Assembly: GCA_947628915.1 (NCBI GenBank)
Contig: CANRBR010000005.1
Location: 1-36,523 of the forward strand
Length of the DNA: 36,523 bases
Direction: 5' to 3'
From: an uncultured Bacilli bacterium
Lineage (GTDB): Bacteria; Bacillota_I; Bacilli_A; RF39; UBA660
Within the stretch, counting starts at the first letter, position 1. Each line of letters begins with the position of its first letter. Shown here piece after piece: positions 19,498 to 28,726 of this stretch. The position numbers were made by a program, and so were the translations under genes. The notes under the pieces are model-generated. The model saw only the letters and a list, made by a program, of their open reading frames with translations. It had not been told where the DNA came from and did no database searches.

Positions 19498-20106
19498 ATG
19501 AAAAAAATAGTTTTAAGTACGATATGTATGATTGTTTTATTAGGATTAGTTGGATGTGGTAAACCTTCCAAATCTAAAGATGTTATGGAATATTTAAACG
19601 AAGAATATCCAGGTGAGACATTTGAAATTATTAGTAAAAATAGTATAGAACTTGAAAATTCTACCTGTGGAGATGATACGGTTTTAGGAAATAAATGGGA
19701 AATTAGGTCGAAAACAACTAATATAGAGTTTATAGTTAGTGATGATTATGATTTTAATTCTTTTGTATGTGAATTTGTTTTAAGAGATAATTATAAATTG
19801 CAGACAGTAAAAAAATATGTTTATGATTATAATGATACTAGAATTATTGTGAACGATAAAGGATATGGGGATTATGTTAATATTAAAGTAAATTATGAAG
19901 ATTTTAGTTCTTCAATCGAACTTGCAAATGTGTTATATAATTTTAAAGTTTTTTATGAAAATAAACCGTCAAGAAAAAACGTTAATGTATCTGTAGATAT
20001 ATTAAAAGCAGGAGAATATGTTGGATATTTTCGTATAATGTATGCTGATAAAAATATAACATTATCAGATATACAAAATAATATAGAAGAAATAATTAAT
20101 AAGTAG
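19498..20106 (+). CDS. Lipoprotein (tandem paralog of previous gene)
   Basis: MKKIVLSTICMIVLLGLVGCGKPSKS identical to preceding paralog; conserved C-terminal 'NITLSDIxNxIEEIIN'. Confidence 0.8.
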   Translation: MKKIVLSTICMIVLLGLVGCGKPSKSKDVMEYLNEEYPGETFEIISKNSIELENSTCGDDTVLGNKWEIRSKTTNIEFIVSDDYDFNSFVCEFVLRDNYKLQTVKKYVYDYNDTRIIVNDKGYGDYVNIKVNYEDFSSSIELANVLYNFKVFYENKPSRKNVNVSVDILKAGEYVGYFRIMYADKNITLSDIQNNIEEIINK

Positions 20107-20115
20107 GTGTAATGT

Positions 20116-21153
20116 ATGAAGAAGTACAAAAATATTTTATTAAGTTTAGTTTTATTTCTTATAATAGGGGTATGTAATGTTAAAGCGGCTGAACTTACAG
20201 ATTTAAAAGCAACATTAAAAAAGTCAGCAGAATTAAAAAATTCGTATCAGGATTTATATGTTGAAGTAACTTCAGATAATTTTAGTGAAAACGATTATAG
20301 AGCACTTTTTTCTAAATCTACTGATAATATTCCAACTAATGTTTCTAATGGAGAAGAATTGAGTTTTGTTTCAATTTCTTTGGATAATCGTAAAATTGGT
20401 GAAATACAAGATTATTTAAAATATGCTTCTCAGTATGGGAATTTATATATTACTTTATATGAATATAATGGTTCCTCTTTTGATAAGGCATCAAGTCCTA
20501 TCTTAATTGAAAGGCCAAGCTATTTACCATATACATATAGAATTGTTTCACAGTTTTATTCTGATAAAAGTGCATCATTTAAAATAAATGAGATTTATAA
20601 TGAAAATTCAACAATAAAATTTAAAATTGGAGAAGTAAAAGATATTGAATTGTTAAAAAAATTTAGTAATACAAGTAATTTACCTTATGAAGAATTAATT
20701 GAATATGCAAAAAATGATTTAACACCCATTCAAATTAATCAAGTAAAAATAAATTCTAGAAATTCAGGAATTGCTGATGGAGAATTTACAGATGTTTATG
20801 ATACAACTAATATAGTTGATGGTAGATATTATTATGTATATACAGAAATTGATACTGAAAGTGGAATATATTATCCATTAGTGGATATAGGATTGTATAA
20901 ATCTCAATATAATAAAAATTTAATATCATCTAATTATAAAAATGACTCAGAATATGAAAGTAATTCAAAAGAAACAGATGAAGATATTGATATAAAAGAT
21001 GAAGCCATCCAAAATGTTAATGTACCTGATACAGCAAGTTCAAATAATATAATATATATAATTATAGGTATTGTTTTAGTCATAATAGGTATATCGTTAA
21101 TTCTTATACCATTAATAAAGTTCAAAATAAAAAATACAAAGGACAGTATATAA
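20116..21153 (+). CDS. Secreted protein with signal peptide and C-terminal sortase-like anchor (VPDTA + TM + basic tail)
   Basis: N-terminal signal; C-terminal 'NVPDTASSNNIIYIIIGIVLVIIGISLILIPLIKFKIKNTK'. Confidence 0.7.
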   Translation: MKKYKNILLSLVLFLIIGVCNVKAAELTDLKATLKKSAELKNSYQDLYVEVTSDNFSENDYRALFSKSTDNIPTNVSNGEELSFVSISLDNRKIGEIQDYLKYASQYGNLYITLYEYNGSSFDKASSPILIERPSYLPYTYRIVSQFYSDKSASFKINEIYNENSTIKFKIGEVKDIELLKKFSNTSNLPYEELIEYAKNDLTPIQINQVKINSRNSGIADGEFTDVYDTTNIVDGRYYYVYTEIDTESGIYYPLVDIGLYKSQYNKNLISSNYKNDSEYESNSKETDEDIDIKDEAIQNVNVPDTASSNNIIYIIIGIVLVIIGISLILIPLIKFKIKNTKDSI

Positions 21154-21170
21154 CTTATACTGCTTTTTTT
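21144..21170 (+). terminator. Intrinsic terminator of lipoprotein array
   Basis: cagtata...tatactg hairpin followed by ctttttttg. Confidence 0.75.
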
Positions 21171-21282
21171 GTAATCTTGTATAAAAAACAATTGAAAACA
21201 TAAATAGTATTTGATATACTGTTTATGCAATAAAATAATGTTATATAGTGCTTTTATATTATAAATGATAGGATGTGATTAT

Positions 21283-22137
21283 ATGTGGATGGATAAACCT
21301 ACAAAAATAAGACAGTTATCTCCTGAGATAGAATATATTATGTGTATAGATGAAAATGGAAATAGTAATAATATTACATATATATTAAAGAAAATATCTA
21401 ATAATAAAGAAGTTCAAGAGGATGAAAAGTATTTTACTATAACAGGGTGTATTTTTAATAAAAAAGATTACATGAGTGCTAAAAAGAAAATTAAGTTATT
21501 AAAAAACAAATATTGGGAAAATGGTATGTTTTACGATGATAAACAAAAAATAAAAAAAGCAGTTTGTTTTCACTCTAGGGAAATAAGAAAACATGATAAT
21601 TGTTTTAATGATAATGTAATAAACTATGATGAATTTATTTTAGATTTAACTGACTTAATGAAAAATATAGAATGTAAAATAATATCTATAAGTGTAAATT
21701 TATATGAGTATTTAAAAAGAGGATATACGCATAATGTTTATAATGTTGCTTTCGATTTTTTATTAGAACGATATATTTATAATACTGATAAAAGTAAAAA
21801 GGGACTTATAATGTTAGAGGCTAGGGGTAAAGAAGAAGATAATTATTTGTTAGAACATATAAGTAAAGTTATTTTAAAGACTGGCACCAAAAGTATAAAA
21901 GCATCTGAATTGAAATCGAAAATTAAAGGTGTTTATTTTAATCCTAAATGGAACGAAGAATATAGTTCAACTTATATAGGACTAGAAGTCGCAGATTTAT
22001 ATTCATATCCAATTCATAAATATATAAAATTGAATAAAAAAGATAAGGCATTTAAGTCTTATGAAGATAAAATAGTTGAATATCCTAATTATACTAATAA
22101 AGGTATAAAAGTATTTCCAAATGAAAATAAAAAATAA
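21283..22137 (+). CDS. DUF3800 domain protein
   Basis: 'MCIDENGNSN' (IDESG-like), 'CFHSREIRKHD', 'LEVADLYSYPIHKY' motifs; aggatgtg SD-like 5' of ATG 21283. Confidence 0.8.
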   Translation: MWMDKPTKIRQLSPEIEYIMCIDENGNSNNITYILKKISNNKEVQEDEKYFTITGCIFNKKDYMSAKKKIKLLKNKYWENGMFYDDKQKIKKAVCFHSREIRKHDNCFNDNVINYDEFILDLTDLMKNIECKIISISVNLYEYLKRGYTHNVYNVAFDFLLERYIYNTDKSKKGLIMLEARGKEEDNYLLEHISKVILKTGTKSIKASELKSKIKGVYFNPKWNEEYSSTYIGLEVADLYSYPIHKYIKLNKKDKAFKSYEDKIVEYPNYTNKGIKVFPNENKK

Positions 22138-22203
22138 GAACTGGATTACCAGTCCTTACCGTCCGCGATACCACGAACCCCAAGTGAATTAAATCACTTT
22201 TGT
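22128..22203 (-). ncRNA. Candidate structured small RNA convergent with the DUF3800 gene
   Basis: Minus promoter TTGACA (22233-22238) N17 TATACT (22210-22215); three hairpins: AAGUGA-UUUAAU-UCACUU, GUUCGUG-GUAU-CGCGGAC, terminator GGACUGG-UAAU-CCAGUUC-UUAUUUUUU; GC-rich core in AT-rich DNA. Confidence 0.65.
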
Positions 22204-22326
22204 ATAACTAGTATAACAAAATTAAAAACTATTGTCAACTAGTCATTATTATTATATTTATTAAATATTTAATTATAACATAGTATAGAGTTATTTATAT
22301 AAATCTTCTTAATTTACACCCTCTAT

Positions 22327-22348
22327 CATAAGTGATATAATACTTATG
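22327..22348. promoter_or_regulatory. Inverted repeat framing the -10 box of the PcfJ-like gene
   Basis: cataagt-gatataat-acttatg. Confidence 0.45.
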
Positions 22349-22364
22349 TATTAAAGGAGTATTT

Positions 22365-23852
22365 ATGTTACAAATTAAGTATGATGATGAATTTAAAAAT
22401 CTAATTAATGAACCTATATGTGACTTTTGGAAATTAAAAGAAGATATACCAGATAATGTTATAGAATTTATAACCGATATATCAAATTCAATAGTAATAA
22501 AGACCTATGATAATTTCTTATACTGTTCTAGGTGTGTGAATAAGTTAGATGAAAATAATATATGTAGTATATGTGGCAAAAATTATAGTGAAACTGTAAA
22601 CAATCCAAAATATATAAATATAATAGCTGATATTAATGATATAAGATATTTTCCATACACTATCCATTATTATGTATTTGATATAAAGGGTAATGATGTA
22701 ATATTATATATCATAAAAGAGTCAATATACTATAATAATCCTACTACTGTAAAGCCATATAAAACAAGTGAAATAATTATAAATAAAGCATATAAAATAA
22801 ATAAAAATGGAATGTATGAATTAATTTCAAATAAATATTATAGTTTTGATGAAATAGATAAATTTATATATGATGATGAGAGTAATAACTTTGCTTTAGA
22901 TAATGAATTAAACGATTATATAGACTTTAAATTTATATACACAGATAATATAGATATGCTTAAAAATACTGTTTATAAATATAGCCATATATGGGATGCG
23001 AAGGAGTATTTAAACGAATGTGAAATATGTGTTGGTAATATAGTATATAGTCCTATTCATTTAAAACAGTTCGAGTATTTAATAAAACATAAGTTATACA
23101 ATCTCGCACTAGATGATTCATACTTACTTAAATATGAAAACAAGTATAAAGAATTTTTTAATAACGATAAGTATTTAAACTTTATGATAGAAAATAATCT
23201 TGATAACAAAGAGTTTAACGCACTTACTATGTGTAAAAGAACTGATATGTCATTAATAAAATTCATATCAGAGAAATTATACTATATTGAAAAAATACTA
23301 GAAATACAAAAAATAAATTTAGTTGAATTAAAGAAATATTTTGACAGTCAAAATTTAAGTAACGAATACTTAGTAGAATATTTAGATTATCTTAGTATTG
23401 CAAAAAAACTAGGTCTTGATATAAAAGATAAAAAGATTTTATATCCAGATAATTTATTTGATGCACACGATAAATTATATACTGAGATAACTATACTTGA
23501 AGACCCATCTATAAATAAAGATATAAGTAAACTATCTAGTTTATTAGAGTTAAATGTTTACGAAGATGATAAATATATAATAATACCTGCTAGTTCAATA
23601 GAAAGTTTAGTAGATGAAAGTACTCAACAACAAAACTGTGTTAGAACATATTCTAAAAGATATAGTAATAACGATGTACAGATATATTTCATGAGAAAAA
23701 AAGAAGATATAACTAAATCTTTTGTAACAATAGAAGTTCAAAATGGTAAAATCATTCAGGCTAGAACTAAGCTTAATGAACTTCCAAGTTCTGATGTAAA
23801 TTTAGTATTAAAGAAATGGGAAAAACAAATTATCCCAGTTATTAATGAATAA
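22365..23852 (+). CDS. PcfJ-like domain protein with internal zinc-ribbon-like Cys motif
   Basis: C-terminal 'SLVDESTQQQNCVRTYSKRYSNNDVQIYFMRKKEDITKSFVTIEVQNGKIIQARTKLNE' resembles PcfJ; 'YCSRCVNKLDENNICSICGK'. Confidence 0.7.
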   Translation: MLQIKYDDEFKNLINEPICDFWKLKEDIPDNVIEFITDISNSIVIKTYDNFLYCSRCVNKLDENNICSICGKNYSETVNNPKYINIIADINDIRYFPYTIHYYVFDIKGNDVILYIIKESIYYNNPTTVKPYKTSEIIINKAYKINKNGMYELISNKYYSFDEIDKFIYDDESNNFALDNELNDYIDFKFIYTDNIDMLKNTVYKYSHIWDAKEYLNECEICVGNIVYSPIHLKQFEYLIKHKLYNLALDDSYLLKYENKYKEFFNNDKYLNFMIENNLDNKEFNALTMCKRTDMSLIKFISEKLYYIEKILEIQKINLVELKKYFDSQNLSNEYLVEYLDYLSIAKKLGLDIKDKKILYPDNLFDAHDKLYTEITILEDPSINKDISKLSSLLELNVYEDDKYIIIPASSIESLVDESTQQQNCVRTYSKRYSNNDVQIYFMRKKEDITKSFVTIEVQNGKIIQARTKLNELPSSDVNLVLKKWEKQIIPVINE

Positions 23853-23969
23853 AAAAATAATTTATATATTTACTAATTCATTAAATTAATATAAAAATAT
23901 TAAACTCTACGAATGGTATAGTAATAAATTTAATTTGTGTGCTATAATAGTTGGGAAAGGTAGGGAACT

Positions 23970-26474
23970 ATGATAGAATTAGTAAATTTAAGCAAAGTAT
24001 ATAAATCAAAAAAAGGTGCCTCTACAACAGCTTTAAACGATGTTAATTTAAAGATTGGTAATAAGGGCATGGTATTTATAGTAGGTAAAAGTGGAAGTGG
24101 TAAATCAACTCTTCTTAATTTACTTGGAGGACTTGATGGAGTTACTAGTGGTAAAATACTTATTAATGGTAAAGATATTAGTAACTTTGAAAGTAAAGAA
24201 TACGATGCATATAGAAATACATATATAGGATTTGTATTTCAAGAATTTAATATATTAGAAGAATATAACATATATGAAAATATTAGTCTTTCATTAGAAC
24301 TTCAAAATCTAAAGTCAACTAAAAGTGATATCGATAAACTTTTAGATAAACTTGGAATAAGTGGACTTGGAAATAGAAAAGTAAATGAATTATCGGGTGG
24401 ACAGAAGCAAAGAGTCGCACTTGCTAGAGCATTAATTAAAAATCCTGAGATAATTTTAGCAGATGAGCCAACTGGAAACCTAGATAAAACTTCAAGTGCC
24501 CAAATATTTGAAATATTAAAAGAAATAAGTAAAGAAAAATTAGTAATAGTAGTCTCACACGATATAGAATCTGCTAGAACTTATGCAGATAGAATAGTAG
24601 AAATAGAAGATGGTAAAATAAAGAGTGATACAGATGCTTTAACTGAAAGTGAAATAAAACCATTTAAATTAAAAAAATCAAAACTACCTAATCTATTTGC
24701 TTTAAAGATGGCATTTGCAAATTTTAAATATAAACCATTTAAACTAATTATGACAATTATTTTAACGACATTCTCTTTAATATTTATGGGTGTTACTATA
24801 AACTTTTATATGTTTGATAAGAATCTATTTATTACAAACACTATGAAGGATAACAATAATTATGTTTACGATGTTAAAAATACAAAATTCTTTTATAGTT
24901 ATGGAGCTATTGATTCCGTTGATGTAAAATTTACTTTAGAGGATTTAAAAAATATAGAACCAATAACTAAATCTAAAGTGAATGCTATATATTATTTATA
25001 CAATAATAACAAGTTATTAGAATTTGAATTTGGGCCTAATGAGATTGTAAACACAAACGACTTTTACAGGCCAATTGGTTCACCTAGTTTTGTCGATGTA
25101 AAAGATACAAGACTTTTAAACAATATAATAGGTAGTATTCCTGTTAATAATAACGAAGTAGTAGTGCATAAATATTTTGCAGATTATGCGATTAAATTTG
25201 GAATAAAACTAGTAGATGATACTTTATACTTTCCAAAAGATTATAATGATTTAGTAACTTCTAAAAAAGAGATTAAACTTGGGGATAATTCCATTATAAT
25301 AACTGGTATTATTGATGATGATGACACTTTATATAAAGATGCAAAAGAAACAGGTAAATTTAAAAGTAGCCGTTTGCAACAATACTATAGTGAAAATTAT
25401 AAAGGAAAAGATAGTTATGTATATGGTATTGGACTAATCGATAATATAAAATTAAACGAGGATAAATTATCAACTTTAGATTATACAATGCTTAAATTTA
25501 AAATTGGACTTAGTGAAGAGTTTGCTTCAGGTAATAGACCTTTTAAGGTATTAGATAGTGAGATTAATGTAATTAATGAAAATGGAAACAGTAGTATATC
25601 GAACCTAGAAAAAGAAGAGGTCTTAATTTCTTTAGATGCATTAAAGCAAATATATGGAGAAAGAAATGGAACATTCGATAATAATTTACTCGAATTTATA
25701 AAAAATAATGCTAATTTAACTTATGATGAAGCCTTAGTAAGATTTGTAAGTGATTATTTAAAAGACCATTCAGACCTTGCTCTTATATTACGCAATTATG
25801 CTGAAGAAACAGAGTATAGTGTTACTATAAAGGGTGTTACACTAGATGATACTAACTATGTAAGTTATGGTTATATTAATGATTCTGCACCTAAAACAAA
25901 AGAACTTATAGGTGCAAGAGTATATGATGATGATATTAATAATTTAAAAAGTACATTTAGTAAATTAATATTTAGAGATAATTTTGATAGGGATGAGGTA
26001 GGAACTTTTTATACTTTTATTTTGGACCACCACGATGATATCGGTTCTATAATTATGATATATAAATCTTTATCAAAGTATATTCTAGTAGTTAGTTTAG
26101 TATTTGTATTATTTAATATATTACTATTTTCAAACTTTATAGGAGTTACAATATCATACTCTAAAAAACAAATAGGTATTTTAAGAGCGCTTGGAGCAAA
26201 AGCAGAAGATGTTACAAAGATATTTAGTTTTGAAGCGTTGATAATTGGACTTATTGCTTGGGTATTATCTATTATAGGATTTATTCTAGTTTGTAATTTA
26301 CTTAATAATTCTATATTTGGAAGTATGTATTATACATTAAATGGAATAGTTAGAAATCCATTTATACCAATCATAATGCTTGTTTATACTATTGCAATAT
26401 CATTTTTAATAACATTTATATCTACTAGTAAAGTAACAAAGATTAAACCAATAGATGCTATATTAAATAAATAG
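23970..26474 (+). CDS. MacB/FtsX-type fused ABC transporter (ATPase + permease)
   Basis: Walker A GKSGSGKST, signature LSGGQKQRVALARAL, Walker B ILADEPTGNLD; C-terminal FtsX-like 'GILRALGAKAEDVTKIF'. Confidence 0.9.
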   Translation: MIELVNLSKVYKSKKGASTTALNDVNLKIGNKGMVFIVGKSGSGKSTLLNLLGGLDGVTSGKILINGKDISNFESKEYDAYRNTYIGFVFQEFNILEEYNIYENISLSLELQNLKSTKSDIDKLLDKLGISGLGNRKVNELSGGQKQRVALARALIKNPEIILADEPTGNLDKTSSAQIFEILKEISKEKLVIVVSHDIESARTYADRIVEIEDGKIKSDTDALTESEIKPFKLKKSKLPNLFALKMAFANFKYKPFKLIMTIILTTFSLIFMGVTINFYMFDKNLFITNTMKDNNNYVYDVKNTKFFYSYGAIDSVDVKFTLEDLKNIEPITKSKVNAIYYLYNNNKLLEFEFGPNEIVNTNDFYRPIGSPSFVDVKDTRLLNNIIGSIPVNNNEVVVHKYFADYAIKFGIKLVDDTLYFPKDYNDLVTSKKEIKLGDNSIIITGIIDDDDTLYKDAKETGKFKSSRLQQYYSENYKGKDSYVYGIGLIDNIKLNEDKLSTLDYTMLKFKIGLSEEFASGNRPFKVLDSEINVINENGNSSISNLEKEEVLISLDALKQIYGERNGTFDNNLLEFIKNNANLTYDEALVRFVSDYLKDHSDLALILRNYAEETEYSVTIKGVTLDDTNYVSYGYINDSAPKTKELIGARVYDDDINNLKSTFSKLIFRDNFDRDEVGTFYTFILDHHDDIGSIIMIYKSLSKYILVVSLVFVLFNILLFSNFIGVTISYSKKQIGILRALGAKAEDVTKIFSFEALIIGLIAWVLSIIGFILVCNLLNNSIFGSMYYTLNGIVRNPFIPIIMLVYTIAISFLITFISTSKVTKIKPIDAILNK

Positions 26475-26498
26475 AAAAAGTGCGCTTTTTCTATTTTT
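26470..26498 (+). terminator. Intrinsic terminator of first fused ABC transporter
   Basis: aatagaaaaag-tgcg-ctttttctatt followed by tttat. Confidence 0.8.
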
Positions 26499-26518
26499 AT
26501 ATAAAATCATATATACTA

Positions 26519-26547
26519 TTGATATATAAATATACGTTTGGTATAAT
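26519..26547 (+). promoter_or_regulatory. Promoter of copy A toxin mRNA
   Basis: ttgata N17 tataat. Confidence 0.75.
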
Positions 26548-26625
26548 ATTAGTGGATACATTTGAAATATGTCAGATGTTTTCCCTTTCAATTATCAAAA
26601 GATAAAAGAAAGGTGGTGGTTAATT

Positions 26626-26703
26626 ATGACAAAAAGAGAACTATCTCTATTTATTATAATTCTACTATTATTTTTTATAGTAATCACCTTACTATTTAAA
26701 TAA
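26626..26703 (+). CDS. 25-aa hydrophobic peptide, putative type I toxin (copy A)
   Basis: MTKRELSLFIIILLLFFIVITLLFK; SD aaggtgg paired in hairpin cctttc-aa-ttatc-aaaa-gataa-aa-gaaagg. Confidence 0.75.
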   Translation: MTKRELSLFIIILLLFFIVITLLFK

Positions 26704-26814
26704 TAAAAACATCTGATTTCAACAATAGTTGATTTCAGATGGTATCCCAAGGGACTACATCTGATTCCGCAAATCAAATGTATCCTTTTTTAATATATGC
26801 AAATTTTCTTTGCC
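26704..26814 (-). ncRNA. Putative antisense antitoxin RNA (copy A)
   Basis: Minus promoter TTGACA (26844-26849) N17 TATAAT (26821-26826); minus-strand terminator catctgaaatcaac-tatt-gttgaaatcagatg-tttttatt. Confidence 0.7.
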
Positions 26815-26939
26815 ATATTCATTATATTATATTTATTAGCTCTTGTCAAATCTATCGATTATATAATAAGTGCGCTTTTTCTATTCGTGAAATGAAAAAG
26901 TAAATTCCAGTTTCAAAAAATGTAAAAGGAATGTAAGAG

Positions 26940-26966
26940 AAACCTCTATTTTAAAGAGGTTTTTGT
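26940..26966. terminator. Intrinsic terminator inside left end of IS30 element
   Basis: aaacctct...agaggttt followed by tttg. Confidence 0.7.
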
Positions 26967-27145
26967 ATGAGGATAAATTGAAAAAATATAAAAAATATGA
27001 TAGAATACTAAATGTATTTAGAAATTTTGCCACGACGAAAAGACAAAAGGCTATAGAATTTTTAAAAATGTAAGACTAAATTCCTTTTGCTAAATAGTAG
27101 GATAAATTTGTAAAATATGGGTGTTTCTAAAATACACAATAAGAA

Positions 27146-28434
27146 CTAATTTTTCTTATTATGCTTTATGAGATAAGGTTTTAGGGTGACCTCATCTCTT
27201 TTAATTTCATTAATATTTAATAAGTTTAAGATTTCTTTACCTCTATCTTTATTTTCAGGAGTACTCATAATAAAGCAAAATACTTCATAAGGAGTTTTAT
27301 CTTTTAAAGATTTTCTAGGAGTAGAATTGATATGAGAAAACATTAAATCTAAGTCTTCTTGAGTAATATTTGATATATCATCTCATTAGGTATAATATCT
27401 CTAATGTAATTATGGGTATTTTCAACATGAGGTTTTTGAGAAGATTGATAAGCATCACAATAAAAAATATTTGTTCTAAATTCACCAGTTCGTTGATTAA
27501 ATTCAAATAAATCAACTTTTTCAAATTCAACACCTCTGTCAGTAAGAATTAAAGAGAAAAGTTCTCTATATAAATCATGGCCAAGTTTATCTTCAAGAGA
27601 ATCTAAAGATTTAGACATTGATTCTGAAGTTTTGTCTTTATGTAAGAAACCAATCATAAGACCAGAACCTTCAAAATAAAAGGTTTGTATAAAAGGACCT
27701 GATTGAGAGTTTAAGACAGTATCCATTTCAGTAGTAGGGATTTCAGGATTTTCATCTTTAAAATTAAGATAATCTTTGTATGTATGATTTAGATAATTAA
27801 CTGGTTCTTTTCTTTTTTTGTATTTATTTTTAAATTGCTTTCTATTAACTTGTTCTTTTAAAGAGAAATTATCAATACCATATTCTTTAAAGACTCCCAT
27901 TTCAATATAATTATAAAGAGTTTTAATACATTGCTTAATTTCAGAATGACTAGATTTAATTTGATATAAGGACTGACCTTGATCTAATAAAGGCTTTAAA
28001 ATATTAGCTAATTCCTTTACTTCTAAAGTAGTCATATTAATACCTTCACGGAAATCAACTAAATCAGTTTTATATTCTTCGTTAGCATAAGTAGCATAAT
28101 AAAAATATTTATCAAGATGACACTTAGAGATATTAGGACACTTATTACAAGCACCAGGAGATTTATCTCTTTTATTACATTTAATTTCTTCATAACGAGA
28201 ACATTGCTTTTTACAACCACCACATTCTTGTCTATGAATACAAATAGAAGGATAAATAAATTGATTTCTAGGTTTAAAAGTTCTATGTTTTTTAATTTCT
28301 TTAGCAACAGTAGTAGGATCTTTACCAATAGTTCTAGCAATATCAACTTTATTAGAACGATTTTCAATACCAGTTTGAATAATTTTCCTTTCATCAAGAG
28401 TTAAATGTTTATTATCATGGATTTGTTTTGACAT
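27146..28434 (-). pseudogene. IS30-family transposase, split by a frameshift (parts 27349-28434 and 27146-27343)
   Basis: N-terminal 'HLTLDERKIIQTGIENRSNKVDIARTIGKDPTTVAKEI', DDE region 'EMDTV', 'LTDRGVEF', 'HVENTHNYIR'; C-terminal 'MFSHINSTPRKSLKDKTPYE' lies in the -1 frame. Confidence 0.85.
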
Positions 28435-28619
28435 AATAAAATACCTCACTTTCAAAGTCGAAACACCCATACGAGATATTATACAAAAAGGAATTTAGTC
28501 TTACAAATCCCATACTGGAATTTGATGTAAGACTAAATTCTACATTAATATATTGAAACTGGAATTTACTTTTTCATTTCACGCGCTTTTTCTATTTTTA
28601 TATAAGATTATATATACTA

Positions 28620-28648
28620 TTGATATATATATGTATGTTTGGTATAAT
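28620..28648 (+). promoter_or_regulatory. Promoter of copy B toxin mRNA
   Basis: ttgata N17 tataat. Confidence 0.75.
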
Positions 28649-28726
28649 GTTAATGGATACATTTGAAATATGTCAGGTGTTTTCCCTTTCAATTATCAAA
28701 AGATAAAAGAAAGGCGGTGGTTAATT

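Larger units (their letters stand above)
26482..26872. repeat. Type I TA-like cassette, tandem copy A (~390 bp unit)
   Basis: By eye >90% identical to copy B; units delimited by gcgctttttctatt-type terminator stems. Confidence 0.85.
26886..28583 (-). mobile_element. IS30-family insertion sequence with ~30-bp perfect terminal inverted repeats and 13-14 bp target duplication
   Basis: Left cgtgaaatgaaaaagtaaattccagtttca, exact reverse complement at right end; direct repeat (g)cgctttttctatt flanks both ends; IS30 transposase inside. Confidence 0.85.

Noticed and set aside
26595-26777. 60-aa minus ORF over TA copy A
   Set aside because: Lies across the toxin gene; it starts within the predicted antisense RNA region but is not conserved in reading frame in copy B and is better explained as RNA.
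28117-28404. 95-aa plus ORF inside the IS30 transposase
   Set aside because: Antisense shadow of the transposase gene.
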